Shown: positions 1 to 9,877 of the stretch, piece after piece | How positions within the stretch are numbered: the first letter of the stretch is position 1 | Layout of the letters: the number at the start of each line of letters is the position of its first letter | Source: Paenibacillus sp. sptzw28 | GTDB taxonomy: Bacteria; Bacillota; Bacilli; Paenibacillales; Paenibacillaceae | Assembly (NCBI RefSeq): GCF_019550795.1 | Contig: NZ_CP080545.1 | Span: 1,197,501-1,261,500, forward strand | Direction of reading: 5' to 3' | Length of the DNA: 64,000 nt | The notes under the pieces: model-generated | What the model saw: only the letters and a program-made list of their open reading frames with translations | Databases searched by the model: none | Told to the model about the DNA's origin: nothing | Made by a program: the position numbers and the translations under genes

Positions 1-1
1 G

Positions 2-97
2 ACCGTGCTGATGCGTCAAGCAGGTTTGCGCGTCCCCGATGTTCTCGGTCCTACGCGCGATGATTGGATCGAAAAGGGCGTCAAACCTTACGCATGA
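2..97 (+). CDS. C-terminal end of an unidentified protein (partial)
   Basis: The window opens inside a reading frame that ends at the TGA at 95-97 and gives 31 residues ending in WIEKGVKPYA. The upstream part lies outside the window. The fragment has no recognisable motif and I cannot assign a function. The next gene starts 64 bp downstream on the same strand, so the two could be co-transcribed. Confidence 0.5.
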   Translation, partial: TVLMRQAGLRVPDVLGPTRDDWIEKGVKPYA

Positions 98-161
98 TCA
101 TAGTTCATTTTGTTTAAGGTTCGATCTTTATTTTTGAAGAAGGAAATGGTACTATCACAAA

Positions 162-1634
162 ATGATAAAAACAAACGAAGGCAAATTTGCGTACACGATA
201 TTGACCGTTTATTTGTGGATAGGCGCGGCCGCCGCAGGATACTTCTTTGAAGTATCCTTTTTGGCGTTGAATGCGGCATTGTTCCTGGCTTTAGCTGTAT
301 ACATCTGTCGAACGGGATTAGTACGGGTCACCCTTCTTCACGGACTGCTGTTCCTGCTGATCTCCCTCTACTGGTTATCCTGCTTCTATGCGGTGGACCG
401 CGAAGCCGCCGTGTTGGAAGCCGCTCGCATAACGAATTTGCTGCCAATCGCTCTTCTCGTTTCCGCTCTCCCTGCGAACCGCAGATGGGACTTGCTGAAG
501 CAGTGGGCATGGATTGGGGCGTTTTTGACGGTCTTGGGCTGGGTACTGCGCCTGTTTCGGAACGGACGTCTTGAGTCCACGATCGGTTATGCTAACGTAT
601 TGGCGATTCTTTTGGCCGTCGGCATATGGATGGGATGGAAGGCTTACCGGGAAAAAGGAGGCCGCATTTACCTGCTCCTAGTGGCCGTTCAGTTGGCCGG
701 AATGCTTCAAACAGGGTCCAGAGCGGTTCTTGCTTTGTTTGTTGCCGGTTCTTTATGGCAGCTCGCAAGGTCCGGCAGGCTGCGAGACCCTAAAGTATGG
801 TTTTACAGCGCAGCAATCGCTATCTTGCTGTTGATTGCTGCCGGTCTGAACGGCGGAGTTCTTCGAAGGTTAACTGAGTGGAGCTGGAACAGCCCCGAAT
901 TCCATCTGAGGCGCATTTATTGGTTCGACGGATTTCGGCTTCTGAAGGACGTTTGGCACACAGGCCTCGGAGGCGGAGGATGGGCGGTTCTTCACCCGGG
1001 AGGATATTTCGTCAAATACGTCCATCAATATTATTTGCAGGCGGCGCTGGACGCAGGGGTTTGGGCGACAGCTATTTTTGTGGCCTTGGTGTTGGCATCA
1101 GCCTATGGGGCGATAAAAAGTAACGAAAAGACGGCGCCGATCCCCTTGGTTACTTTCGTATTTTTGATACACATCGCATTTGATATCGATTTCTCATTTC
1201 CGCTTTGCTTCGGGTATTTTATCATGTCGCTCTGCGTGCTTGAAGGCGGAAAGCCGGTGATTGTCGTGGGGCTCGGCAAAGCTCATGGACGTATAATCTT
1301 GGCGGCGCTTTGCGTAATCGTAACGATTGGATTCGGTTGGATTTCCGCCGGCTACGGGATAAAGGCCATCGGTGTCCGCGCCGCCTCAAATGAAAATTGG
1401 AACGACTCCACTAACATGCTGCAGGTCTCCGGGCAGATGCTTCCGTGGGCCCATTCTGTGCATTTTGAGCTTGCCAATAGTTATACGGCTCATGGAAACA
1501 AGACGGGAGAGAACCGTTATTATGGTTTGGCAATTCGTGAAATGGAACAGGCGGTGCGCAGTGTTCCGCAGTATACGGTCTATCAGCAGATGATGAAGTC
1601 TCTGTATTCATTTGATGGAATGGGTAAAAAGTAG
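162..1634 (+). CDS. O-antigen ligase-like polytopic membrane protein
   Basis: A 490-residue protein with about ten to twelve hydrophobic segments from residue 10 to about 400, and a soluble C-terminal tail of about 90 residues that resembles a tetratricopeptide-like helical region (HSVHFELANSYTAHG). This architecture, with a large loop around GLGGGGWAVLHPGG, matches the Wzy/O-antigen ligase (WaaL) family of membrane glycosyl-transfer enzymes. In Gram-positive bacteria such proteins are thought to polymerise or ligate surface glycans. The next gene encodes an SLH surface protein, so a role in cell-surface glycan assembly is plausible. Upstream ribosome-binding signal is weak (gaagg, rather distant). 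Family assignment is from topology and general resemblance, so the exact substrate is unknown. Confidence 0.7.
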   Translation: MIKTNEGKFAYTILTVYLWIGAAAAGYFFEVSFLALNAALFLALAVYICRTGLVRVTLLHGLLFLLISLYWLSCFYAVDREAAVLEAARITNLLPIALLVSALPANRRWDLLKQWAWIGAFLTVLGWVLRLFRNGRLESTIGYANVLAILLAVGIWMGWKAYREKGGRIYLLLVAVQLAGMLQTGSRAVLALFVAGSLWQLARSGRLRDPKVWFYSAAIAILLLIAAGLNGGVLRRLTEWSWNSPEFHLRRIYWFDGFRLLKDVWHTGLGGGGWAVLHPGGYFVKYVHQYYLQAALDAGVWATAIFVALVLASAYGAIKSNEKTAPIPLVTFVFLIHIAFDIDFSFPLCFGYFIMSLCVLEGGKPVIVVGLGKAHGRIILAALCVIVTIGFGWISAGYGIKAIGVRAASNENWNDSTNMLQVSGQMLPWAHSVHFELANSYTAHGNKTGENRYYGLAIREMEQAVRSVPQYTVYQQMMKSLYSFDGMGKK

Positions 1635-1831
1635 CTCTTATAAAGGTGGAAATAGGGCATCGTATAGGCCTTTTATGGTGATTATCTTCCGTCAAGCAAG
1701 GACTTAATTACTGCAAATTCGACAATATCATTTGAAATTCAGGTACAATTTACTAATATTCTTGTTGTAATTTGGTAGAATTCATCATAATATTGGGGAG
1801 GAGAATAATAGAAATAGAGGGAGGATATTCA

Positions 1832-4351
1832 TTGTTGAAGCCACATTACATGCGCAAAATCAGTTTCGCCTTGCTGGCCAGTTTACTGCTCAGTCTCAGC
1901 TTACCGGTGCTGGCCTACGCCGCTAGCATCATCAAGATTGCGTACGATGCAACAAGCGGTCAAATATCGGGGGTCATCTATTCCGATAAGCCGACAGTAT
2001 CGCTCGCAGTCTACGAAAACGGGCAATCGACAGATATCACCTCCGCCGTCGGCCCGGCACAGCCTACCGTGACGGAAGGTGTTTATGCTTTCGGTGTGAA
2101 CGGCAACATCGGGATCGGTAAAATGCTTGAGAGCATAACCGTGGTGGACAGTGCGTACGAAGTTCTGACGCCTACTGTTACGGATATGACGTACTTGTTC
2201 GATAAGGACGATGTGCCTCCGGCTCCGGACGGCATTGATTTGTTCGACGTTTATGCCGATTACGACAACAGAACTTATAGTTATGAATTTCAGTGGAGTC
2301 CGGTAAATGTCCCGGATCTTGCGGGATATAACGTGTACCTGAACGGTGAGAAAGTTGCGACTGTTCAGACCACTAGCTTCACGGCAGAAAATTTGCCGCT
2401 TAACAGTTCACTGCAATTTGGTGTTTCGGCTGTTGATAAAGCAGGTCACGAATCGGACATTATCGAGACTTACTATTATGTTCCGGGCATGTTCGAATCC
2501 ATTACGATAAACACGGATGGCAAACCGGCAGGTTATGCTTTGAAGCCGGGAGACCCTCTCATTACATTCATCCCCTCCATATCATTCCCGGCAGGGAGCG
2601 GGCTGAATATCATCATACCGGATTATATGATGAGTAGCTCGAATATTTCAGTTAATGATTTCGAATTGGTGAAATCGGATGGAACCGTCATCCCAATTAC
2701 TTCGGCACAATTGAACGGTGGATATTTACTTGAGCTGTTTATCGGTGGAGATCTGTCCGGCGGCCAGCAGTATGTTCTCCGTATGTCGCAGCAAAGCGAC
2801 GGCACCGAGATAAGTCTGCCGAATAAGAACATGTCGGATGCAGCTATATTTGTTTCACTGCGTCTTTCGGATTGGTCTGCGATTGATCAATACTTTAGCT
2901 TTAACCTTGTCATCGGTGATCAGATCGCGCCGGCAAAACCGACAGGTCTGAAGGCTGCCGAAGGCGACGGACAGATTACGGTCAGCTGGAACGCGAACAC
3001 TGAGACGGACCTCGCAGGCTATAATGTCTACTTGGATGGAAAATTGCTGACGGGAACGCCTATTACGGCGACCTCCTATACAATTACCGCCTTGACCAAC
3101 GGCAAGACGTATGATGTCGACATCGAAGCTGTCGATAAAGCCGGCAACAAATCTTCGCAAGCCTCTATTAACGCAACGCCGAAGGCAAGCACAAATACCG
3201 GCGGCGGAGGTTATGTGCCTGTGACGCCTGCCAGTCCGGCAGCTCCAGAAGAGCCGGGCGTAAGAATCATCAATGAAAGCAGCCTAAAGAACGACCAAGG
3301 CAAAGTCGCGGTTACGATCGGCAAGGGAGACAAGCAGGTTCTTCTTCCAGCCAACTCGAGCGCCATTACAAAAGACAGCGTAGTCTCGTTCTCCAGCGAT
3401 GAGTTGACGGCCGAAATTCCGGGCTCGCTCATTGATCAGCTGAGAAGTCTGGTATCTGCGGATGCTCTGAAAGACGCTCAAATCGTATTCTCCTTCGATA
3501 AACTGACGACCGGCACCGTTCAATCCCTATTAGCGGAGTCGCAGAAGAAGGAAAAGAACACGAACCTGAAGGCAGCGGGCGAAGTTTACGAGTTTACGCT
3601 GTCCATCAAAACGAAAGACGGCAAAGAACAGAAGTTAACCTCTTTCGACAAACCGGTTATGTTGAAGCTGAAGGTGGCTGATGGTGTAAACAGCAAGCTT
3701 CTTGGCGTATATTACATTGCGGACGATGGGACTCTCGAATACGTCGGAGGTAAACTGAAGGATCAAGTCATGACGGCGGAAGTTCATCACTTCAGCAAAT
3801 ATGCCGTACTGGAATACAGCAAATCCTTTGACGATGTAAACAAGGGCCATTGGGCCGCGGATGCAATCAAGGAAATGGCCGCGGCACATGTAATAACAGG
3901 CGTTAGCGACAATCAGTTTGCGCCTTCGAAGCAGGTAACGCGTGCTGAGTTTGCGGCCTTTCTGGTTCGCAAATTGGGTCTGAAAGCAAATGGAAGCAGC
4001 CCGTTTGCGGATGTTGACGCAACGAAATGGTATGCCGATGAAGTCGCGGCCGCGGCACAAGCGGGCCTTGTAACCGGTCGTACTAATAATACATTCGCTC
4101 CCGATGACACGGTAACACGCCAAGAGATGGTCGTAATGCTGATGAAAGCTCGCGCACTTTCGACTGGGGAGAATATCGATTCGGCAGCGGACGTCGATTT
4201 TACAGACAAAGCACAAATTGGCGAATGGGCAAAGACCTATGTAAATGCAGCTTATAAACTGGGCTTCATTCAAGGCCGCGGAGGACAGTTGTTTGTTCCT
4301 AAGGGCACGGCAACACGCGCGGAAGCGGCAATGCTTATTGCTAAGTTATAA
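1832..4351 (+). CDS. Secreted S-layer-homology protein with two fibronectin type III domains
   Basis: About 839 residues. A TTG at 1832 (or the adjacent TTG at 1835) is preceded by gggagga at a good distance, so I prefer it to the upstream ATG at 1772, which lacks a ribosome binding site. A signal peptide follows (KISFALLASLLLSLSLPVLAYA). Two FN3 domains lie near residues 128-213 and 366-451, each ending in a typical A-V-D-K-A-G-[HN] strand. A glycine-rich linker and a beta-rich domain come next. Three SLH repeats close the protein (starting near 666, 728 and 795, e.g. FDDVNKGHWAADAI). SLH repeats bind pyruvylated secondary cell-wall polymer, so the protein should be anchored non-covalently at the surface. 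The central part may bind glycan or act as a spacer; no catalytic domain was seen. Confidence 0.88.
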   Translation: MLKPHYMRKISFALLASLLLSLSLPVLAYAASIIKIAYDATSGQISGVIYSDKPTVSLAVYENGQSTDITSAVGPAQPTVTEGVYAFGVNGNIGIGKMLESITVVDSAYEVLTPTVTDMTYLFDKDDVPPAPDGIDLFDVYADYDNRTYSYEFQWSPVNVPDLAGYNVYLNGEKVATVQTTSFTAENLPLNSSLQFGVSAVDKAGHESDIIETYYYVPGMFESITINTDGKPAGYALKPGDPLITFIPSISFPAGSGLNIIIPDYMMSSSNISVNDFELVKSDGTVIPITSAQLNGGYLLELFIGGDLSGGQQYVLRMSQQSDGTEISLPNKNMSDAAIFVSLRLSDWSAIDQYFSFNLVIGDQIAPAKPTGLKAAEGDGQITVSWNANTETDLAGYNVYLDGKLLTGTPITATSYTITALTNGKTYDVDIEAVDKAGNKSSQASINATPKASTNTGGGGYVPVTPASPAAPEEPGVRIINESSLKNDQGKVAVTIGKGDKQVLLPANSSAITKDSVVSFSSDELTAEIPGSLIDQLRSLVSADALKDAQIVFSFDKLTTGTVQSLLAESQKKEKNTNLKAAGEVYEFTLSIKTKDGKEQKLTSFDKPVMLKLKVADGVNSKLLGVYYIADDGTLEYVGGKLKDQVMTAEVHHFSKYAVLEYSKSFDDVNKGHWAADAIKEMAAAHVITGVSDNQFAPSKQVTRAEFAAFLVRKLGLKANGSSPFADVDATKWYADEVAAAAQAGLVTGRTNNTFAPDDTVTRQEMVVMLMKARALSTGENIDSAADVDFTDKAQIGEWAKTYVNAAYKLGFIQGRGGQLFVPKGTATRAEAAMLIAKL

Positions 4352-4362
4352 CTTAGGTTCCA

Positions 4363-4398
4363 AACTCCGAACGGTAGTTGACCGTTCGGAGTTTTTTT
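4363..4398 (+). terminator. Rho-independent terminator of the SLH gene
   Basis: Perfect 13-bp stem (AACTCCGAACGGT at 4363-4375 paired with 4381-4393), a 5-nt loop AGTTG, and a run of seven T residues to 4398. It sits 12 bp after the SLH stop codon. Confidence 0.95.
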
Positions 4399-4491
4399 AT
4401 AGAATCTGGACCTTATCGAATAAACAATCGGCGCAAAAAAGGAAACACTCGGAAATTATCGAATTATTATTTAGAAAGGGAGGGATTTTTC

Positions 4492-4908
4492 ATGGGTTTA
4501 TTTCAAGGCGTTCATCAAATCAACTTACGGGTAAAGGAAATGCACAGATCGGTCAAGTGGTATGAGGAAGTTTTGGGGCTGTACGTTAAGCACGACTATG
4601 GCGATACAGTAGTATTATCGTTTCATAAGGATTCAATGTCTGAAGGTCAGCTAATTCAAACCAGCGTTTGCTTGATCCAGCTTGCAGAAAATGAAGCTTT
4701 GCCTGATTTTGCTGAAAACGGGACATATCCTGTTTTTACAATCGCTTCGGACAAAGCGGAAACCTGTTATAACGAATTAGAGAAATTAGGCGTTTTGGTC
4801 GACGGAGGAAAGAAGGGGCATTTTAAATTTAAAGACCCGGATGGTAATTGTTTGGAAGCCTATCTGCCGGGCCTTTATGAAAAAGAGCGGTTTAAACATT
4901 TAAGATGA
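4492..4908 (+). CDS. VOC (glyoxalase/bleomycin-resistance) family protein
   Basis: A 138-residue single-domain protein. The start at 4492 is preceded by aaagggaggg and replaces a longer frame from 4378 that would begin inside the upstream terminator. The N-terminus (GVHQINLRVKEMHRSVKWYEEVLG) and the C-terminus (FKFKDPDGNCLEAYLPG) are the classic beta-alpha-beta-beta-beta halves of the vicinal-oxygen-chelate fold. Likely metal ligands are His8 near the N-terminus and the Glu of NCLEAY. VOC proteins include glyoxalases, dioxygenases and antibiotic-binding proteins; the sequence does not tell which. It appears monocistronic. Confidence 0.8.
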   Translation: MGLFQGVHQINLRVKEMHRSVKWYEEVLGLYVKHDYGDTVVLSFHKDSMSEGQLIQTSVCLIQLAENEALPDFAENGTYPVFTIASDKAETCYNELEKLGVLVDGGKKGHFKFKDPDGNCLEAYLPGLYEKERFKHLR

Positions 4909-4957
4909 TTTAAAACATAAATGTAACTATGCGGCAGGTTATTGATTGTGATTTTAG

Positions 4958-5473
4958 TTATGCTTCGAATTCATAAAATGCCGTGGGATATTTATCGAAC
5001 AATATTGTTTCTCCTATTCTCTTAAATCCATTTTTCTCATAGAAACCGCATAGCTTGGGCCGGTCAGCAGCACAGTCCAGTCTTAAGTATTTTTTGCCCT
5101 TTGCTCGTGCCCATGCTTTTGCCCAATTAATCATTTCGTTAGACAACCCCGTCTTTGCGAAATCTCTGCGAATGGCAAGCTTATGCACATAAAACGACTC
5201 ATTCCTGATTGCATTCGGCCAGAAAAAAGCATCTTCTTCCTGGAGGATCATTACAGCAGCAGACATGCCTCCCAAACGGCCAATGTATATTTCCTCCGTT
5301 TTGTAATTAGCGTACAGCCTCGCAATAGAAATTTGATCTTCTTTCCACATTTCCTGTCCTTCACTCTTCAACCACAGCGCAGCTTCTTTTAGAACAGATG
5401 AGACTTCTTCAAACTCCGCTTCCACTATATTACGCACGTGAAAATGGCTCCCCCGTAGATACGATTCAATCAT
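4958..5473 (-). CDS. GNAT-family N-acetyltransferase
   Basis: A 171-residue acyl-CoA-dependent N-acetyltransferase. The frame is open upstream to 5743, but an ideal gggagg lies 8 nt before the ATG at 5473, and the usual GNAT length and first strand (HFHVRNIVEAEFEEVSSVL) fit this start. Motif A is seen as VHKLAIRRDFAKTGLSNEMI (the usual R/Q-x-x-G-x-G/A becomes R-R-D-F-A-K-T-G-L), and motif B as FYEKNGFKRIGE. The substrate cannot be inferred. It is convergent with the VOC gene and divergent from the Asp-box lipoprotein gene. Confidence 0.82.
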   Translation of the reverse strand: MIESYLRGSHFHVRNIVEAEFEEVSSVLKEAALWLKSEGQEMWKEDQISIARLYANYKTEEIYIGRLGGMSAAVMILQEEDAFFWPNAIRNESFYVHKLAIRRDFAKTGLSNEMINWAKAWARAKGKKYLRLDCAADRPKLCGFYEKNGFKRIGETILFDKYPTAFYEFEA

Positions 5474-5588
5474 AGCATCCGCCTCCCAATAAATATTGTA
5501 CCGGATGAAATCAACAGGCGAAACATTCTTCATATCATTCATGTCTATGATTATATGATCTTTATGCATGGAAAGGGAGAGTGGAGCT

Positions 5589-6407
5589 ATGCTGAAAATT
5601 ACCGTTGCGATAATGCTCTGTCTGCTGCTCATTTTATCCGGATGCACTGTTAGAAAGGATATCTCAATGCCGGGTCCGATTTCTACAATCGTAACTAAGA
5701 CCTCCAAACCAACCGGGGCAACAGCTTTAAATAAACTGTACAACCCGGTAAGAAATAACGTTTATCCCACGCCTAAAATTGCGCAAGGAGCACAATCCTT
5801 AGCTTCCATCGTAACTGGGAAAATGGAAGGATGGTTCGTATATCAGACCAAGACCGGTACTAAGAGTAAAGTAGTCGTATATCACAGTATAGATAAAGGT
5901 ATTACCTGGGAACAGTCGAAACTACCGATTAGTGAACCTTGGGAGCAGCAGCTAGCTAAGGAAAATGTGTTCACATCGTTTCATTCCCAAAAATCACCGG
6001 ACTGGATTCTTATTACCTCAGATCCAGCCTTGGGTTATATGGGGAAAAAATTATACCAAACCAATAATGGAGACAGAACGTGGAAGCTGGTTTCGGATGT
6101 AAGCCGGGTTATCGATGGTTACGTCACCGGAGTTTCATTCCGCGATTCCAAGAACGGATGGATAACGGCAACTCAACATGGAACAGCCATGGTCCCTTTG
6201 TATAGATCCAAAGATGGTGGTAAAACCTGGGAGCTGCAACCGATTGCTATCCCCGGAGGTTACAAGTACGGAAATGTAATGCCGCCGGTGTTTTATGAGA
6301 CAACCCCTAAGCTTGGAACGATGGAAATTGAGTTCGTAAGTGATTCCAAACGGCTTACAATTAAATATATTACTCATAATGGCGGGGATTCCTGGCAGCC
6401 GGATTGA
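5589..6407 (+). CDS. Lipoprotein with Asp-box (BNR/YCF48-like) repeats
   Basis: A 272-residue protein starting at the ATG at 5589, which follows an aaagggagag site. A hydrophobic signal ends in the lipobox LILSGC, so the mature protein should be a membrane-anchored lipoprotein. Several Asp-box hairpins are spaced along the chain (SIDKGITWEQ, NNGDRTWKLV, SKDGGKTWEL, HNGGDSWQPD), the hallmark of beta-propeller proteins of the sialidase/photosystem-stability-factor type. There are too few repeats for a full propeller. No catalytic residues of sialidases are seen, so a binding or structural role is more likely than hydrolysis. Function unknown. Confidence 0.78.
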   Translation: MLKITVAIMLCLLLILSGCTVRKDISMPGPISTIVTKTSKPTGATALNKLYNPVRNNVYPTPKIAQGAQSLASIVTGKMEGWFVYQTKTGTKSKVVVYHSIDKGITWEQSKLPISEPWEQQLAKENVFTSFHSQKSPDWILITSDPALGYMGKKLYQTNNGDRTWKLVSDVSRVIDGYVTGVSFRDSKNGWITATQHGTAMVPLYRSKDGGKTWELQPIAIPGGYKYGNVMPPVFYETTPKLGTMEIEFVSDSKRLTIKYITHNGGDSWQPD

Positions 6408-6530
6408 ACACCGTGGTCAATGTTAGTATACGACCGATATTTAATGGTAATAATTGTATTGAACAAAAAAGCCGAATACCATAAATAAGCGTTATCAGCA
6501 TTTAAAGATGAGCAGGGAGGTCGTTCAATT

Positions 6531-6707
6531 ATGCTTTTTGAATCGGCTTGCAGAAGACGTGCATTGGAGCTCCTCAAAGCGAAAAGGGAAGACGCCAAAA
6601 AGGAACTAATCCAGGATCTCAGGGAAAGCAAGCTCAACGTTCGGAAGAGTGTCGTGAAAATAATCACATCGCTGTTCGGGCTGAAAAATAAAAACTCTGT
6701 CCGTTGA
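6531..6707 (+). CDS. Small basic helical protein, 58 residues, unknown function
   Basis: A short frame begins at ATG 6531 after agcagggagg and ends at TGA 6705-6707. The peptide is rich in Arg, Lys and Glu with heptad-like leucines, predicting one long amphipathic helix and a more hydrophobic end (KIITSLFGLK). It is followed closely by a hairpin with a T run, which supports it being a transcribed gene. No family recognised. Confidence 0.5.
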   Translation: MLFESACRRRALELLKAKREDAKKELIQDLRESKLNVRKSVVKIITSLFGLKNKNSVR

Positions 6708-6730
6708 TCAGAATTCAACTCAAATCAAAT

Positions 6731-6775
6731 ACAGCACCATGGGCTTTGCAGCAAAGCAGCCTGTGGTGCTGTTTT
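6731..6775 (+). terminator. Terminator between the small protein and the SulP gene
   Basis: Inverted repeat ACAGCACCA (6731-6739) with TGGTGCTGT (6763-6771), a long loop that can itself pair (GCTTTGC/GCAAAGC), and TTTT at 6771-6774. It lies 23 bp after the small gene and abuts the 3' end of the convergent SulP gene, so it may act in both directions. Confidence 0.7.
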
Positions 6776-6780
6776 AGCGT

Positions 6781-8235
6781 TCAGTGTCCTGTCGGTTCGG
6801 CAAGACCCGCCCTGTCAATCATCCTCTGGCTTTCTTCATTCAAACCGACTATCGTCACTTTCTTACCGTTTTGTTGGTATTTCGACACGGCTTTGGCGAT
6901 CGCGGTCACTGCTGAATGGTCCCAAACATGCGAGGAGGTAAAATCAATGACAACCATTTCAGGATCGTTCTTGTAATCGAATAAATCCACAAAATGAATC
7001 ATGGTACCAAAGAAAAGCTGACCCGAAAGAGTATATTTCTTAACCCCCTGGTCAGTTACTGATAAATGGGCTTTAATGCTGGCCGATTTCCAGCCGTAAA
7101 CTAGGGCGCTCAGGACCACCCCCGTTACAACGCCAAGCGCGAGATCGGAAGTGGCAACGACAACAGCGACCGTAACAACCATTACAAGAGCATCGCTTCT
7201 AGGGATTCTCGCTAAAGTCCGTAATGAATTCCAATCGAACGTTCCGATCGATACCATGAACATAACTCCGACCAATGCGGCCATCGGAATCTGCTTCACG
7301 AAGCTTCCCAGGACCAGGATCAAGAAAAGCAGAAATGCGCCGGAGACAAAGGTGGACAACCGCGCTCTTCCTCCGGATTTTACATTTATAACCGTTTGGC
7401 CGATCATCGCACACCCGGCCATTCCCCCGAAGAAGCCGGCCACGATATTGGCAATTCCCTGACCTTTGACTTCTCTATTCTTATCGCTCTTGGTTTCCGT
7501 CATCTCGTCGACAATCGTTGCGGTCATAAGGGACTCGGTTAATCCGACAACTGCCAGTGCCAAGGAGAAAGGGACGAGCTGCCATAGAGCTTGGAGCGAA
7601 AATTCAATATCCGGTATATGGAAGAAAGGCAGAGCTTGTGTTATCTGTCCCATATCTCCAACTGTTCTTAAGTCCAGGTGCAGCGTAATGGAGACCACCG
7701 TCATGATGATAATGGCAACTAATGCGGATGGAACGGCTTTGGTAATGAGCGGAAAAAGATAAATAACGGCAAGCGTAGCCGCCACCATTGCATACATCTG
7801 CCAGGTAGCGCCCTTAAAGTTGGTAAGCTGGGCCATAAAGATAATTATCGCAAGAGCATTAACGAAGCCGGTAACAACCGAATGCGGAATGAATGTAATA
7901 AATTTCCCGAATTTCATTACGCCCATTAAATACTGGATTACACCGGTCATAATCGTCGCGGCAAACAAATATTCGATGCCGTATTTAACGATTATCGGTC
8001 CCATAAGTGACGCCATCGCGCCTGTTGCCGCGGAAATCATCCCCATACGCCCGCCGACAAACGAAATGGTCACGGCAATACAGAAGGACGCATACAAACC
8101 GACCATCGGGTCTACTCCTGCCAGGATCGAGAAAGCGATAGCTTCCGGAATCAATGCAAAAGCAACCGTCATCCCGGCAAGTACATCCTTCCGCGCATTG
8201 AAAAACCAGGCGCTTTTCAGTTTTTGGTAAAGCAA
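6781..8235 (-). CDS. SulP-family inorganic anion transporter (SulP/BicA type)
   Basis: A 484-residue polytopic membrane protein. The SulP core is clear: [20 protein letters not shown] at the N-terminus, the [14 protein letters not shown] segment, and the [19 protein letters not shown] loop. A C-terminal STAS domain of about 90 residues contains [20 protein letters not shown]. Members move sulfate, bicarbonate or other anions, often with sodium or protons; the resemblance to BicA-like proteins hints at bicarbonate but does not prove it. The start is a TTG at 8235 preceded by aaaggagctggag. It is monocistronic and ends against a terminator-like hairpin. Confidence 0.88.
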   Translation of the reverse strand: MLYQKLKSAWFFNARKDVLAGMTVAFALIPEAIAFSILAGVDPMVGLYASFCIAVTISFVGGRMGMISAATGAMASLMGPIIVKYGIEYLFAATIMTGVIQYLMGVMKFGKFITFIPHSVVTGFVNALAIIIFMAQLTNFKGATWQMYAMVAATLAVIYLFPLITKAVPSALVAIIIMTVVSITLHLDLRTVGDMGQITQALPFFHIPDIEFSLQALWQLVPFSLALAVVGLTESLMTATIVDEMTETKSDKNREVKGQGIANIVAGFFGGMAGCAMIGQTVINVKSGGRARLSTFVSGAFLLFLILVLGSFVKQIPMAALVGVMFMVSIGTFDWNSLRTLARIPRSDALVMVVTVAVVVATSDLALGVVTGVVLSALVYGWKSASIKAHLSVTDQGVKKYTLSGQLFFGTMIHFVDLFDYKNDPEMVVIDFTSSHVWDHSAVTAIAKAVSKYQQNGKKVTIVGLNEESQRMIDRAGLAEPTGH

Positions 8236-8365
8236 AACAACTCCAGCTCCTTTGATTCTCTAAATTTGTGGTGACTTTCCACTCGCAGAAAAGTCGGGGT
8301 CCGTAATTCGCTACAATACATTATAAACAAAATGCCCGGATCCTTCTACCCCAAATAATACCGGG

Positions 8366-8830
8366 CTAACGCCCCGCATCGTTCTCCACCAAATATTTGA
8401 GCCTCCGATTGCGGTCTTCGATGAAGCTTTTCATGTAATGCTTCAAGATAAGCCGTTCGACAATCCAGCCGGCAACGCCGAGCGGGGCTTCAAACGTCAA
8501 TACATCTCTCATCACGGTAACGGATCCGCGCGCTTCAAACTCATGAATGTGCTTCAGACTTTTGAAGGCGCCCTTGACCATCTCGTCCACAAAGAGATAA
8601 GGCCGGTTATAATCCGTAATTCTGGACGTTAGTTTCTGGCGGACAAACAAATGCGTAGCTTCAAACGTTACGGTCTCGCCTGCATTAATCAGGCCGGAGG
8701 TAATTCCTTGAATGGCCTTCTCCCGGGTATGCGGCCACACCGTCAGCGTATGAACATCGATATTCCTCGCAAAATCAAAACATGTTTCCACAGGCGCGTT
8801 AATTTCAATCTCCGTTTGAATCGTAATCAG
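8366..8830 (-). CDS. SRPBCC (START-like) family protein
   Basis: About 154 residues. The first beta strand of the fold (ITIQTEIEINAPVETCFDFA) is needed for a complete domain, which puts the start at a CTG at 8830, 9 nt after ggggagg. The only conventional start, GTG at 8791, would remove that strand, and an in-frame TAA lies just upstream of the binding site. The body (FEATHLFVRQKLTSRITDY, KHIHEFEARGSVTVMRDVL) matches ligand-binding SRPBCC proteins. It follows the AraC gene by 29 bp on the same strand, so they may be co-expressed. Ligand unknown. Confidence 0.75.
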   Translation of the reverse strand: MITIQTEIEINAPVETCFDFARNIDVHTLTVWPHTREKAIQGITSGLINAGETVTFEATHLFVRQKLTSRITDYNRPYLFVDEMVKGAFKSLKHIHEFEARGSVTVMRDVLTFEAPLGVAGWIVERLILKHYMKSFIEDRNRRLKYLVENDAGR

Positions 8831-8859
8831 CTGCGTGTGCCTCCCCGGTGTTTATAAGA

Positions 8860-9708
8860 TTATTGAAGGTTCCGGTAAGCGCGGGGAGAGACCCCGGCCA
8901 TCTTCTTAAATGCTTTGCCGAAGTGGGAGAAATTCTCGAAGCCGCTTCTCCAGGCAATTTCGGTAACCGAGTCTTCCGTTTCGCGGAGAAGACGCTGCGC
9001 TTCTTTAAGCCGGACCAAATTGATATATTCGCTGAATGCAAAGCCCGTTGTCGATTTGAAAATGCGGCTCAAATAATACGGGCTCATCGAGAAGCGCTCC
9101 GCCACCCGAGTTAAGGCCAGCGGCTCGGCATAATGATCGTTTAGAAACCGGACGACCTTTGTTATTTTACCGTGAATTGGCGACACCGGCTCCATCTGGG
9201 CGGGACCTCCCGCGGCCAAGCTGCGCGCAGACAGCAGCAGCAGCTGAATGACCGCATGCCGAAGACTTATCGAGCAGCCGGGCTCTTGCCGCTGCATCTC
9301 TCCCGACATCTCGGAGATAATGCGTTTGGCGGCGGCAAGCTGCTGCGGCGGGAGCGTCAATACGGGGAGTTCGCTCCGGAAAGGCGCCAGGAGCAAATCC
9401 GCATGATCGGAATAAGCCGCTTCGATCCATTCGGGATAAATATTGACGATAATCCGCTCATGGTCGGGCATCCCGGTATCCGATGTTTTATGCAGCACAT
9501 GGCGATCGATAAAGACGAGGTCCCCTGCCCTGACACGGTAAGCGCGGTCCCGGATGAAATACATCCGGTCCCCTTCGCACAGATAATAGAGCTCATAATA
9601 GTTATGAAAATGATTGGCGGTCATTGAAAAATGACCTCTGCGTTTGATATGCTCAATATCGAGATGTCCGGATGGGTCGTGATACTCGTGGCGAAACAAT
9701 GTAGCCAT
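8860..9708 (-). CDS. AraC-family transcriptional regulator with cupin sensor
   Basis: A 282-residue one-component regulator. The N-terminal half is a cupin-like sugar-binding barrel (FSMTANHFHNYYELYYLCEG, VRAGDLVFIDRHVLH). The C-terminal about 100 residues hold two helix-turn-helix motifs (LTRVAERFSMSPYYLSRIFK and VTEIAWRSGFENFSHFGKAF). It is transcribed divergently from the Gfo/Idh-uxaC pair across about 170 bp, the usual arrangement for a regulator and its sugar-catabolic target. I infer it senses a uronate or related sugar, which is untested. Confidence 0.85.
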   Translation of the reverse strand: MATLFRHEYHDPSGHLDIEHIKRRGHFSMTANHFHNYYELYYLCEGDRMYFIRDRAYRVRAGDLVFIDRHVLHKTSDTGMPDHERIIVNIYPEWIEAAYSDHADLLLAPFRSELPVLTLPPQQLAAAKRIISEMSGEMQRQEPGCSISLRHAVIQLLLLSARSLAAGGPAQMEPVSPIHGKITKVVRFLNDHYAEPLALTRVAERFSMSPYYLSRIFKSTTGFAFSEYINLVRLKEAQRLLRETEDSVTEIAWRSGFENFSHFGKAFKKMAGVSPRAYRNLQ

Positions 9709-9877
9709 ACGTATTCACCGCTTTCGTTCGCGATTGCAAGTACTGAATACGATTATTATAGCAAAAAAAGCGTGGTTTTGGTGTCATGATACATAAAGCA
9801 CAGGGAAAAAATGTTTTAGTTGCGTTATCCTTATGGAGGAAATGAAAATTAACCATGGGATGAAAGTGGGGAACAAA

